A DNA stretch of 64,000 bases, taken from positions 62,001-126,000 of the forward strand of contig JANNWG010000014.1 in the NCBI GenBank assembly GCA_031414695.1, given 5' to 3'. Shown here one piece after another: positions 51,785 through 61,251 of this stretch. A program made the translations under genes and the position numbers. Position 1 is the stretch's first letter; each line of letters opens with the position of its first letter. Under the pieces are notes generated by a model. It did no database searches. It saw nothing but the letters and a program-made list of their open reading frames with translations, and had not been told where the DNA came from. This DNA comes from UKL13-2 sp031414695 (lineage in GTDB: Bacteria > Pseudomonadota > Gammaproteobacteria > Burkholderiales > Usitatibacteraceae).

Positions 51785-52993
51785 TTAAGGCGAGACGACT
51801 TTGTCGCCAATTTTTACCGTTCGCTTTGAAGACATCACCAACGCGTAAGAAACGCGCTCAAACACACGGAATACGACGGTTAAGCCGTTACGCTCTAATG
51901 GCAGTGTGACTTCAGGCGGTATGCCATCTTTTTTACGTCTGAGAGCTGCTGGTAAATAGCTTGAGAATGAAAACCGTGCTTCGTCTTCACCAGTATTGGT
52001 GGTGACGACTTCACCGCCATGTTGTGCTGCTAATACGTGGCCAACTTCAATACCATCGCGGCTACCGAGGCTAGTCACAATAATGGAATATTGTGCAGAT
52101 TCGGCAACGCCACCCAGTACAGAGACAACCTTGCCATTAATGTTGGCACCAGGAGAGCGAGGGCTATACAGTGGCAAAACGGTGTCGCCCGCTGGGGTTA
52201 GTCTGTCACCACGGTTAATTTCTTGGGTTGATTTAGTAATCTCTAGCGTAGTTGGAGTGGTGTTGCCTTCGCCGAATCGGGTAACTTTTGCGTCGCCCAA
52301 GTAAATAGCCTCGTAGCCAAGTATCTCTTCAGTGCCAGGCGCTTTGAGCACTTTGCCAGGTCGATAAATTTGCCAGCGTAATCCTTGATCTGGCTTTATG
52401 CCCAAGCCGTAAATCACATTGCCTGCGCCGACAATGACGCGGCTATCTTCAGAAGCAATAATACGAGGCGCAGAATTTAGTGCGCCCTCACTCACTACCA
52501 AAGGCGCCGATAAAAATGGCCCAATCACGCTCGCTGGAATAGATGGAATTGCTTGACCAATGGCTTCAGTACGAATGCGTGGTGAAACACGTGCCGTACC
52601 ACTGCTATCGCCACGGCCGACGATAGACAATAGCGGCTTACCAGACGCGTCAAACGAAAGCTTAACGACATCGCCCGGGTAAATTAGATGCGGATTTTTA
52701 ATTTGCTCACGATTCATGTTCCAAATTTCGGGCCAACGCCAAGGCTCTTTTAAGAATTTGCCAGAAATATCCCAAAGCGTGTCACCTTTAACCACGGTGT
52801 AGATCGTTGGCGCATCATTGGCTAACGCGAGTGGATTTGTTACCGCGGCGGCCACAGCGGTTTTCGATGCTGGCGTGTCTTGATTCAGAACAGGCTGTGC
52901 AAACACTGGCGTAATTGCAATGGTAGCGGTAAGCGCAGCGTATCCTAAGCTGGCTAGGCTGGTTAAAACAACTTTACGCGGGATTTTTGTCAT
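51785..52993 (-). CDS. LysM-domain exported protein
   Basis: 402 residues from ATG 52993, which gives a normal signal peptide (KIPRKVVLTSLASLGYAALT...FAQP); an upstream in-frame ATG at 53062 would bury it. One LysM domain lies at about 65-115 (YTVVKGDTLWDISGKFLKEPWRWPEIWNMNREQIKNPHLIYPGD in outline). The remainder is beta-rich and of unknown fold, conserved in betaproteobacteria beside dprA and def. Likely peptidoglycan-bound in the periplasm. Confidence 0.88.
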   Translation of the reverse strand: MTKIPRKVVLTSLASLGYAALTATIAITPVFAQPVLNQDTPASKTAVAAAVTNPLALANDAPTIYTVVKGDTLWDISGKFLKEPWRWPEIWNMNREQIKNPHLIYPGDVVKLSFDASGKPLLSIVGRGDSSGTARVSPRIRTEAIGQAIPSIPASVIGPFLSAPLVVSEGALNSAPRIIASEDSRVIVGAGNVIYGLGIKPDQGLRWQIYRPGKVLKAPGTEEILGYEAIYLGDAKVTRFGEGNTTPTTLEITKSTQEINRGDRLTPAGDTVLPLYSPRSPGANINGKVVSVLGGVAESAQYSIIVTSLGSRDGIEVGHVLAAQHGGEVVTTNTGEDEARFSFSSYLPAALRRKKDGIPPEVTLPLERNGLTVVFRVFERVSYALVMSSKRTVKIGDKVVSP

Positions 52994-53320
52994 GGCCTGA
53001 TTACCTTCGCGAGGTCTTTTGAGCCGCCGTATAAAAAACATTACGTCAGCAGGGTGTGGCAAATGAAATGGTTGGTGAAAAGCGAGCTTTGATTGCTGAA
53101 AAGTTGCTGAAAAGCCAAAAATTAACCAAGAAAAAACAGTAATTGCTCAGTCACCCGATGCAATCAAATTTGCCTTAATCGTCGACTTCTAATAGACTTG
53201 TCAGTCAGCAAGCTGAAGCGAGGAGGGCAAAGTCTCCCCAAAAACATTCGCTTTTACCTGCCGCAAACTTAATGTAACACATCAGATTCTGCACCTAATT
53301 TATTCAATTCGCAAGCAATT

Positions 53321-53881
53321 ATGGCTATTTTAGACGTTCTAAGCTACCCCGATCCCCTCCTGCAACGCGTTGCTGAGCCCGTCAAGATAATTGACAATAA
53401 AATCAAGAAGTTAGTTGATGATATGGCTGAAACAATGTATGCCGCACCTGGCATCGGGCTGGCCGCAACACAGGTAGGCGAATTAAAGCGCCTGATGGTT
53501 ATCGACATTACGGAAGAGAAAAATCAGCTCCGTGTGTTCATCAATCCTGAAATTATTCGTAAAGAAGGCACCGCCATCAACGAAGAGGGCTGTTTATCTG
53601 TGCCTGGCTTCTACGACAAAGTCGAGCGCGCAGAGACCGTTATGGTGACAGCACTGGATCGCGACGGTCAGCGCTTTACGATTAACGCCTCCGGTTTGTT
53701 GGCCGTCTGTATTCAACACGAAATTGATCATTTAGACGGTCATGTGTTTGTGGAATATTTGTCGCCACTCAAATCAAACCGCATTCGTAATAAATTAATT
53801 AAGCGTCAACGCGAGCTTGATCGTGAAGCGGAAATGGCATCACCGCGTCGGCGCGTATCAGCAGCATCTGCACGCGTGTAA
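53321..53881 (+). CDS. def: Peptide deformylase
   Basis: 186 residues. The three family motifs are GIGLAATQVG, EGCLSVPGFY (Cys metal ligand) and QHEIDHLDGHVFVEYLS (two His ligands and Glu). It removes the formyl group from new proteins. Divergent from the LysM gene across a 327-bp region with no gene. It is followed by a strong terminator before fmt, so def and fmt may be separately transcribed. Confidence 0.97.
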   Translation: MAILDVLSYPDPLLQRVAEPVKIIDNKIKKLVDDMAETMYAAPGIGLAATQVGELKRLMVIDITEEKNQLRVFINPEIIRKEGTAINEEGCLSVPGFYDKVERAETVMVTALDRDGQRFTINASGLLAVCIQHEIDHLDGHVFVEYLSPLKSNRIRNKLIKRQRELDREAEMASPRRRVSAASARV

Positions 53882-53910
53882 TTTTTTGCTTTGTTAGTCA
53901 AGTTTTACTG

Positions 53911-53940
53911 ACGCCGACCTGAAGGTCGGCGTTTTTGTTT
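53911..53940 (+). terminator. Rho-independent terminator after def
   Basis: ACGCCGACC, loop TGAA, GGTCGGCGT, then TTTTGTTT: a 9-bp GC-rich stem with a U-tract, 30 bases after the def stop and 61 bases before fmt. Confidence 0.92.
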
Positions 53941-54000
53941 ACATTGTCACTGGTCAGATTCGCTCCCGTTTTTTTACCTTAATGCATGTTCACGCGCTAA

Positions 54001-54930
54001 ATGAAAATCATTTTTGCGGGCACACCACCTTTTGCAGCTGTCGCTCTTACCGCACTTCATGCCGCCGGGCATGAGATAGGATTAGTGCTTTCGCAGCCTG
54101 ACCGCCCTTCTGGGCGCGGCATGAAGCTGACCGCCTCTGCGGTGTCGTTAGCGGCGAATCAACTCGGACTACGCATTGAAAAACCGGCTACGTTGAAAAC
54201 GCCTGAGGCACAAGCTTTAGTGCGGGATACCAATGCGGATCTCATGGTGGTCGCGGCCTATGGTTTACTCTTGCCGCAAGCCGTACTCGATATGCCTCGC
54301 TTGGGCTGCATTAATATTCACGGCTCGCTGTTACCGCGTTGGCGCGGTGCGGCGCCAGTACAGCGCGCCATTGAAGCAGGTGATACGCACACTGGTATTG
54401 ACATCATGCAAATGGAAGCGGGGCTTGATACCGGCCCCATCTTGCTTGAACAGAAAATCGCGATTGCCTCAGATGACACCAGTGCCACCCTGTTTGCCAA
54501 ACTCACGACATTAGGGTCAACGGCCATTGTTGAGGCGCTTCAGCAGTTCAATACACTGGCGCCGCAAACGCAATCAGCCGCGGGCATTACCTATGCGAAG
54601 AAAATTGAAAAAAGCGAAGCTTTAATCAATTGGCAGGAAAGCGCAACGGAAATTGAGCGCCGCATACGCGCCTTTGATCCGTTTCCTGGCTGTGAGCTGG
54701 TATTGAGGAAAGAGAAACTCAAGGTATGGCGGGCAGTTACAGCAGATAATGCTCTAAATGCCTCGCCAGGATTAGTGATTGCTATAACAGCAAGCGACTT
54801 TACAGTTTCATGTGGCGAAGGCGCATTACGAATTACAAACGTACAACGTCCCGGCGGCAAACGCATCAATGCAGCGGAATTTTTACGCGCGAACCCGATT
54901 TCAATAGGAGCACAATGTTATGAAATATGA
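54001..54930 (+). CDS. fmt: Methionyl-tRNA formyltransferase
   Basis: 309 residues. N-terminal hydrolase domain with IFAGTPPFAAVALTAL, the catalytic HGSLLPRWRGAAPVQRAIEAGD and GIDIMQMEAGLDTGPILLE; C-terminal tRNA-binding domain with INWQESATEIERRIRAFDPFPG. It adds the formyl group to initiator Met-tRNA. The stop overlaps the rsmB start by 11 bases. Confidence 0.97.
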   Translation: MKIIFAGTPPFAAVALTALHAAGHEIGLVLSQPDRPSGRGMKLTASAVSLAANQLGLRIEKPATLKTPEAQALVRDTNADLMVVAAYGLLLPQAVLDMPRLGCINIHGSLLPRWRGAAPVQRAIEAGDTHTGIDIMQMEAGLDTGPILLEQKIAIASDDTSATLFAKLTTLGSTAIVEALQQFNTLAPQTQSAAGITYAKKIEKSEALINWQESATEIERRIRAFDPFPGCELVLRKEKLKVWRAVTADNALNASPGLVIAITASDFTVSCGEGALRITNVQRPGGKRINAAEFLRANPISIGAQCYEI

Positions 54931-56290
54931 GAAACATGAAAAATCCGCCTATGCGGATAGCAGCATGGTCGCCGGAATGGTGGCTGTGCAAATTGCGGCA
55001 GCGGAGATTGTTGGCCGCGTATTGGGCGGCAAAAATCTTGATCGCGAATTAGCCGACGCGCTCACTAAACACCGCACGTTGTCGCCGAACGAGCGCCAAG
55101 CGGTGCACTCGATTTCATTTGATACCTTACGTCACTATGGTTTGTTAAATGCCCAGCTCGATATGCTGTTGGCTGCCCCACTAACTGATGCACCCGTGCG
55201 ACATTTGTTACTCATTGCACTCTCGCAGTTGCAGTTTTCGCGCGTTGCCGCACACACCGTTGTTGATCATGCGGTGAATGCTGCTGTCGGCATGGGTTTT
55301 GCGCGCGCGAAAGGTTTAGCCAATGCTGTTCTAAGAAATTATTTACGTTCACCCGATAAATTTGCCCGCGAGCGTTTCAAAGATGCTGTCGCCAAATACG
55401 ATCATCAACGCTGGTGGATGACCAGACTAGAAGCTGAGCAGCCCGAACATTGGCAGCAGGTGCTGGTTGCTGCACGCGCAAGGCCACCGATGCATTTGCG
55501 CGTCAATGTTCGTAAAACTACCGTCACCGATTATCTCGCGCTGCTCGCGAAAGAACATATGTCAGCCATTGCGGTGGGGGAGGCCGCTATTCATTTAGAA
55601 GTGCCGGTATCGGTGTCTTCCTTGCCAAAGTTTGCGGATGGTTGGGTATCTGTGCAAGACAGTGGCGCGCAAATTGCGGCGACATTGCTTGATGTGCGCG
55701 ACGGCATGCGAGTACTTGATGCATGCGCCGCACCGGGCGGCAAAACCAGCCATATTCTAGAACGCGCCAATGTTGAAATGGTCGCCATTGATACCGATAA
55801 GCTGCGCTTAAAACGGGTGACTGATAATTTGGCGCGGCTACAATTAAAAGCCCGTGTAGAGGCCGCCGATGTGGCGAATTTAGAGATGTGGTTCAAAGAT
55901 GGGGCTAAGAAACCATTTGATCGTATCCTGCTCGATGTGCCCTGCTCCGGCTCTGGGGTGACCCGCCGTCATCCAGATATCAAATGGATTCGTCGTGAAA
56001 CCGATCTGAAGCGTTTCGCCGAAACGCAGCTACGCCTACTTAAAGGCGTATGGCCAACGCTCGCCAAAGGAGGCGTCTTGTTATATGCAACCTGCTCCGT
56101 TTTTGCAGCCGAAAACCAAGACGTGATTGCCGCATTTTTGGCAGGTGAACCGTTGGCAAAACAAATCCCCACTACGGCTACGCAATCCAATATGCAACAA
56201 GTTAATCAACAACCTAATGCCCTTGACGCGCTCTATTTGCCGGATGAACAACACGATGGCTTTTACTACGCGCTGTTACAAAAACGTTAA
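54920..56290 (+). CDS. rsmB: 16S rRNA m5C967 methyltransferase
   Basis: 456 residues. The N-terminal NusB-like domain is followed by the Rossmann domain: motif I LDACAAPGGKTSHILE, PCSGSGVTRRHPDIKW with one catalytic-pair cysteine, and ATCSVFAAEN with the nucleophile cysteine. The ATG lies inside the fmt end with GGAG nine bases before. It methylates C967 of 16S rRNA. Confidence 0.95.
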   Translation: MKYEKHEKSAYADSSMVAGMVAVQIAAAEIVGRVLGGKNLDRELADALTKHRTLSPNERQAVHSISFDTLRHYGLLNAQLDMLLAAPLTDAPVRHLLLIALSQLQFSRVAAHTVVDHAVNAAVGMGFARAKGLANAVLRNYLRSPDKFARERFKDAVAKYDHQRWWMTRLEAEQPEHWQQVLVAARARPPMHLRVNVRKTTVTDYLALLAKEHMSAIAVGEAAIHLEVPVSVSSLPKFADGWVSVQDSGAQIAATLLDVRDGMRVLDACAAPGGKTSHILERANVEMVAIDTDKLRLKRVTDNLARLQLKARVEAADVANLEMWFKDGAKKPFDRILLDVPCSGSGVTRRHPDIKWIRRETDLKRFAETQLRLLKGVWPTLAKGGVLLYATCSVFAAENQDVIAAFLAGEPLAKQIPTTATQSNMQQVNQQPNALDALYLPDEQHDGFYYALLQKR

Positions 56291-56301
56291 CCAAATCTAA
56301 C

Positions 56302-56907
56302 TTGTTGCCGCGCATAACGTCACAGCAACATTTTCGGCAAGCATGGCTTGCCATGCTGCTGCTCGCTTTTTTTCTATGTGCGCTGCCAGCAATTGCCGTA
56401 GCCGAAGGCGTGCAATTAACGTCGGTCAAGCTAGAAAATAGTGATGAAGGCATTGAGTTAAATGCAGACTTCGAATTACAACTATCCAATACCATGCTCG
56501 ACACGATTCGTCGTGGTGTGCCGCTTTATTTTGTGGTCGAGTTTGAATTAACCCGTGGTCGCTGGTATTGGCTTGACGATATCGCAATACGTGCGAAGCG
56601 TGAACGCCGTGTATCGTATGCGCCATTGACCGAACAATACCGTATTGCAACAGCTGGATTTTCGCAAAGCATTACGAATGCAGAAGACATCAAGCGTGTG
56701 TTGTCACGGGTGCGTTCATGGACAATTGTCGAAAAAGGCAAGTTAAAACCGGGCGAAAAATTTGACGCGGCAATTCGCTTTCGTCTCGATACTGCACAGC
56801 TCCCCAAGCCTTTTCAATTAAACACCTTCGGCTCGCGTGAATGGAATTTATCAAGCGACTGGCATCGCTGGTCCGTCACGATTAATAAAGACGGCGGGGT
56901 TAACTGA
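56302..56907 (+). CDS. DUF4390 protein, exported
   Basis: 201 residues from TTG 56302; an ATG at 56353 would leave the signal peptide without a basic start. Signal segment WLAMLLLAFFLCALPAIAVAEG. The mature part LENSDEGIELNADFELQLSNTMLDTI and GRWYWLDDIAIRAKRERRVSYAPLTEQYRIA is the DUF4390 pattern, always upstream of the ntrY gene in betaproteobacteria. Possibly a periplasmic partner of the sensor. The stop overlaps the ntrY start by one base. Confidence 0.87.
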   Translation: MLPRITSQQHFRQAWLAMLLLAFFLCALPAIAVAEGVQLTSVKLENSDEGIELNADFELQLSNTMLDTIRRGVPLYFVVEFELTRGRWYWLDDIAIRAKRERRVSYAPLTEQYRIATAGFSQSITNAEDIKRVLSRVRSWTIVEKGKLKPGEKFDAAIRFRLDTAQLPKPFQLNTFGSREWNLSSDWHRWSVTINKDGGVN

Positions 56908-59201
56908 TGATACGTATCGTTACCTTTAGCTGTGTGGCGCTTGGTATTGCATTGATTGCAGTGCTGTTTCGCGCATCGAGCAATAACGCGGTGTTTGAGC
57001 AACAATATGCGAGCCTATTTTGGTTAGGGTTAGCACTCACGGTAGGGCTGCTTATTCTAATTGTGGTTCAAGTTGTTGGGCTCGCTAAAAAAATTCGCGG
57101 TCAAGTATTTGGTGCCAAATTAGGGCTACGGCTCATGGCCGTATTTGCGCTCATGGCGATTATTCCGGGCGGTTTGGTTTATGCCATTTCGGTACAATTT
57201 TTAAATCGTTCAGTGGACTCATGGTTCGATGTGCCTGTTGATAAAGCCTTTGAGAGCGCATTAAATCTGGGTCGCTCTGCGTTGGAGGCCAACGGCAATG
57301 AAGTGCTACGCCGTGTGCGTGACGCCGCCTTAAAAGCCAGCGATAGCAATGTGGATGCCCCGGAGCTGGCTAAGCAGCTGCGTCAGCAATATCGCTTTGA
57401 TGAAGTTACCGTGCTCGATGAAAATGCGGCTGTCGTCGCATGGGTCGGCGGTGATGCCGCATCGCTCACGAATAAAATTCGTCTAATTCCAGATAAACCA
57501 ACCCGTGCTGAAGTGCGTGATGCGTTGATGAAAGGGCCGCAAAAATTTACCGAGACTTTAAGTGAGCGTGCAATTTATTTTCGTGTGCTAATTTTAGTGC
57601 CCGCCATCATTGAGCCTGTCGAATTACCCATCAGCGCGAAGACAAAGGCAAAAATAATTGCAACGCCGCAGCTACTCCAAATCATGCAATCAGCACCGCG
57701 CAAAATCATTAGTGACGCGCAAAGTGTCGAGTCGGGTGTGCGCGATTATCAGCGCTTACAGTTATTGCGTGACGGTCTTAAACGCGTGTTTGCCTTGACC
57801 TTAACGCTGGCGATGGTGCTGACACTGTTCTCTGCTATTTCGCTGTCATTTCTACTTTCAGAGCGGCTTTCAGCGCCCTTGTCTGCGTTGGCAGAATCCA
57901 CGCGCGCGATTGCTAAAGGTGACTTTACAAAACTAAATCCAGTTAAGAGTCGCGACGAGTTTGGCGTGCTTACCCAATCGTTTAACACCATGACGCGGCA
58001 ATTAAGTGAAGCCTCTGACATCGTCGCACGCAAGCAGCATGAGCTGGTGACAGCAAACGCGTATCTTGAATCTATTTTGGGTAACCTTACCTCAGGCGTG
58101 GTTACGCTTGATCAAGATTTACAGGCCAAATCCATTAACCGTATTGCTGCTGATATGCTGGCAATTGATCCGTATAGGGTCAAGACCATGCCATTTATCG
58201 CATGGCCAGAGCTGTATTCTTCACTCAAAAGCATGATAGAAGAGATTGTCATTGAGCTTGGCCATGAGCGTGATAAACCGTGGGAAAAACAATTTGTTAT
58301 ATCGCATGGTGACAACGTTGCAGGTGCCATGCAAAGTGCATTGCCAACCATGATGCAAAGCGCTGTGCAAACGAAGGCGATTAGGACGCGCACGTTGCTG
58401 GTACGAGGCACCAAATTGCCACAAACCACTGATGCTGATTACATCTTGGTGTTTGATGACATTACCGGTCTGATACAAGCGCAGCGCGATGCCGCGTGGG
58501 GCGAAGTTGCACGACGACTCGCGCATGAAATCAAAAATCCGTTAACGCCAATTCAGCTTTCTGCCGAGCGGTTGCAAATGAAGCTTGCGGATAAATTGCC
58601 CGATGCCGAACGCGAAATGTTAAGTCGCGCCACGCAAACTATCGTTGCCCAAGTAGGCGCACTTAAGGGCATGGTGGATGATTTTAGTTTGTACTCACGC
58701 GCCTCACGCATGAAGCCCGAGATGGTGGACTTAAATCAGCTAATCAATGATGTGCTGGCGCTCTACTTGTCCATGCCTGCACGATTAGAGATTCAACTTG
58801 CAGATGCCTTGCCAATGATTTCTGCAGACCCAGCGCTACTCAGACAAGTGATTCATAACCTCATGCAAAACGCGGAAGACGCGCTATCGACGCTATCGAC
58901 TATCGATAAGCCTGGTGTGATTACCATCACGACCGCGCGGCTTAATGACGCGCTTGTTTTACGCGTTGCTGACAATGGCACAGGCATACGTGACGATGTC
59001 GTCGCGCGTATTTTTGAGCCCTATGTAACCACTAAGGCAAAAGGTACAGGCTTGGGATTGCCAATAGTGAAAAAAATTATTGATGAACATCGCGGCACAA
59101 TCAATGTTGAAAATATCGCCCCGCATGGCGCAGCGGTGACGATAAATTTACCCATAGCACTAGACCGTAAAACCCAGATTGAAACGACCAAGACCAGTTA
59201 A
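56907..59201 (+). CDS. ntrY: Sensor histidine kinase NtrY
   Basis: 764 residues. Membrane helices at about 5-20, 35-60, 75-95 and 295-315, an extracytosolic sensing part between, HAMP (LSERLSAPLSALAESTRAIAKGDF), a PAS-like stretch (ANAYLESILGNLTSGVVTLD), the phosphorylated His in ARRLAHEIKNPLTPIQLSAERL, and the ATPase boxes ADNGTGIRDDVVARIFEPYVT and KGTGLGLPIVKKI. It pairs with ntrX 21 bases on. In this family it senses redox or nitrogen state. Confidence 0.94.
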   Translation: MIRIVTFSCVALGIALIAVLFRASSNNAVFEQQYASLFWLGLALTVGLLILIVVQVVGLAKKIRGQVFGAKLGLRLMAVFALMAIIPGGLVYAISVQFLNRSVDSWFDVPVDKAFESALNLGRSALEANGNEVLRRVRDAALKASDSNVDAPELAKQLRQQYRFDEVTVLDENAAVVAWVGGDAASLTNKIRLIPDKPTRAEVRDALMKGPQKFTETLSERAIYFRVLILVPAIIEPVELPISAKTKAKIIATPQLLQIMQSAPRKIISDAQSVESGVRDYQRLQLLRDGLKRVFALTLTLAMVLTLFSAISLSFLLSERLSAPLSALAESTRAIAKGDFTKLNPVKSRDEFGVLTQSFNTMTRQLSEASDIVARKQHELVTANAYLESILGNLTSGVVTLDQDLQAKSINRIAADMLAIDPYRVKTMPFIAWPELYSSLKSMIEEIVIELGHERDKPWEKQFVISHGDNVAGAMQSALPTMMQSAVQTKAIRTRTLLVRGTKLPQTTDADYILVFDDITGLIQAQRDAAWGEVARRLAHEIKNPLTPIQLSAERLQMKLADKLPDAEREMLSRATQTIVAQVGALKGMVDDFSLYSRASRMKPEMVDLNQLINDVLALYLSMPARLEIQLADALPMISADPALLRQVIHNLMQNAEDALSTLSTIDKPGVITITTARLNDALVLRVADNGTGIRDDVVARIFEPYVTTKAKGTGLGLPIVKKIIDEHRGTINVENIAPHGAAVTINLPIALDRKTQIETTKTS

Positions 59202-59222
59202 ACTGCATTAAGGGAATAACAC

Positions 59223-60494
59223 ATGCCTGCAAATAACATACTAGTCGTCGATGACGAAATCGGCATTCGCGAATTGCTCTCGGAGATATTAAAAGACGAG
59301 GGCTACAACGTGAGGCTCGCAGAAAACGCGCAAGCGGCGCGTAATGCACGCCGAGAGGCGCGGCCTGATCTCGTCTTGCTTGATATCTGGATGCCTGATA
59401 CAGATGGTATTACGCTCCTAAAAGAATGGTCACAGACGGGGCAACTCACCATGCCAGTGGTGATGATGTCTGGTCACGGTACGATAGAGTCTGCCATTGA
59501 GGCGACCCGCATCGGGGCGTTTGATTTTTTAGAAAAACCAATTAGCCTGCCTAAGCTCATTGCCACCGTTAGTAAAGCGCTAGCAGGAGGACGCGTTCTG
59601 CCTAAAGCGGGGCTTAATTTCGCCCATCTGGGCCGCGCAAAAATTGTCGCAGAATTGCGCCAACGGCTTGAACAAATCAGCCGACTAAAAATGCCGCTGC
59701 TCCTAGCCGGTGAGCCGGGCTGTGGGTTTGAGTTGGTCGCGCGCATGGTGCACCTGCGCAACACGCCGTGGTTGCAGCCGCAAGAGCACAGCTGGCTCGC
59801 GGTAAACCCATTCGCGCCACTCGCTGATGCGCGCGATGGTGTGTTGTTTATCGAAGATATTGATCGGCTTAATCGTAACGAACAGCGCGGTTTGTTACAA
59901 CTTATTGGCAAGTTAGAAAAATTTAACGTACGGTTGATTGCTGCCTCCGCGCATTCGCTATTGCCAATGATCGAATCAGGTGACTTTGACTCGAATTTGC
60001 ATGCGCAACTATCTGGCGTGACCTTACGTATTCCATCCCTACGCGAACATGCAGAAGATATCCCAGAGCTCGCCAATACCATGCTCATCCAAATGATTGA
60101 AGCCAATGAATGTCAGATGCGAATACTCAGTGTTGGTGCATTGAATTCGCTGCGTAATTTGGAATGGCCTGGTAATCTGCCTGTGCTGCAAAACGCGATT
60201 AAGACACTCGCGGTCACCAGCCTACACACCGAAATTTCATCGGATGATGTTGCGCGTGTTGCCAATGAGCTAAGTCTTAATATTTCCACGGGTGATTTGC
60301 CCATGGGCGGCATTCCGTATGACCTACCGCTGCGCGAGGCGCGCGAGCGTTTTGAGTACCAATATTTTTTGCATCATATCCGCCGCGAAGATGGCAATAT
60401 GTCGCGCGTCGCCGATAAAGTCGGGCTAGAGCGCACGCACTTATACCGTAAATTAAAACAGCTCGGTATTCGTCCTTCTGGTAAAACCGAGTAA
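59223..60494 (+). CDS. ntrX: NtrX-type response regulator with degenerate AAA+ domain
   Basis: 423 residues. The receiver has VVDDEIGIRELL, Asp in LVLLDIWMPDTDG and Lys in FLEKPISLPKL. The AAA+ domain is eroded: Walker A reads LLAGEPGCGFEL (no GKE/S), Walker B GVLFIEDIDRL, and the GAFTGA loop that contacts sigma-54 is absent with only about 45 residues between them. The Fis-type helix-turn-helix (GNMSRVADKVGLERTHLYRKLKQLGI in outline) remains. It can bind DNA but should not drive sigma-54 promoters. Confidence 0.92.
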   Translation: MPANNILVVDDEIGIRELLSEILKDEGYNVRLAENAQAARNARREARPDLVLLDIWMPDTDGITLLKEWSQTGQLTMPVVMMSGHGTIESAIEATRIGAFDFLEKPISLPKLIATVSKALAGGRVLPKAGLNFAHLGRAKIVAELRQRLEQISRLKMPLLLAGEPGCGFELVARMVHLRNTPWLQPQEHSWLAVNPFAPLADARDGVLFIEDIDRLNRNEQRGLLQLIGKLEKFNVRLIAASAHSLLPMIESGDFDSNLHAQLSGVTLRIPSLREHAEDIPELANTMLIQMIEANECQMRILSVGALNSLRNLEWPGNLPVLQNAIKTLAVTSLHTEISSDDVARVANELSLNISTGDLPMGGIPYDLPLREARERFEYQYFLHHIRREDGNMSRVADKVGLERTHLYRKLKQLGIRPSGKTE

Positions 60495-60502
60495 TTTTTA
60501 GT

Positions 60503-60568
60503 AAACCCTAGTATTGACGGGCTTTTTAGCGGCTATTTGCCTCAAAACGCCCGCCAATAAACGACTTT
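60503..60568. repeat. Family A 66-bp palindrome, copy 8
   Basis: AAACCCTAGTATTGACGGGC at the left, CGCCCGCCAATAAACGACTTT at the right end. It sits in the convergent gap between ntrX and the PEBP gene and might serve as an mRNA end structure for both. Confidence 0.88.
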
Positions 60569-60580
60569 AGCTATTGTTTC

Positions 60581-61156
60581 TCATCGACCATAACGCGCCG
60601 TAAATGACGCGCTGGCAATTTTGTTCGCGTTCAACATATAGCCGACCAATGCGCCTGAGGCGCCTGCATCCAACTCAATCTTATCGGTCTTTAACGCGTA
60701 GACGGTAAAAATATAGCGATGCGGCTTTTTAATGGAACCCACTGGTGGGCAGGCACCGCCAAAGCCTGATGCGCCGAAATCGGTGCGGCTTTGTATGGCA
60801 CCCTTTGGCGCTTTGCTCGGCATGAGGGAGATATTGCCTGCATCCGCGTCAAGCTTGGTTACATCAGCAGGAATATTAAACATTACCCAATGCCACCAAC
60901 CTGAGCCAGTCGGCGCGTCAGGATCATAGACCGTCATCGCAAAACTTTTGGTGTCTTTTGGTGCGCCTGCCCAAGTGAGCGCAGGCGAGATATTTTTGCC
61001 TTCACAGCCAAAGCCATTAAACACTTGCTCCATGGTTAAAGTTGCACCGTTTTTAATTGTCGGACTGTTCAGGCTAAATTTATCGGCGGCCGCTGCGGTC
61101 ATGGAGAGTAATATTCCGCAGATAAATGTGGAATAAATTATTTTGTGATTGTGCAT
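60581..61156 (-). CDS. YbhB/YbcL-family (PEBP) exported protein
   Basis: 191 residues with a signal peptide (STFICGILLSMTAAAADKF). PEBP marks are CEGKNISPALTWAGAPKDTKSFAMTVYDPDAPTGSGWWHWV in outline, then GFGGACPPVGSIKKPHRYIFTVYAL. Bacterial members bind small anionic ligands; the function here is unknown. Convergent with ntrX. Confidence 0.9.
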   Translation of the reverse strand: MHNHKIIYSTFICGILLSMTAAAADKFSLNSPTIKNGATLTMEQVFNGFGCEGKNISPALTWAGAPKDTKSFAMTVYDPDAPTGSGWWHWVMFNIPADVTKLDADAGNISLMPSKAPKGAIQSRTDFGASGFGGACPPVGSIKKPHRYIFTVYALKTDKIELDAGASGALVGYMLNANKIASASFTARYGR

Positions 61157-61251
61157 TTGCTGCCTTTCAAGAAATGAAGATAAAAGTATTAACCATTATG
61201 TTGTCACGATTTCATTCTTATAATGAGTTTCAATTTATTACAAAGCGTGTG

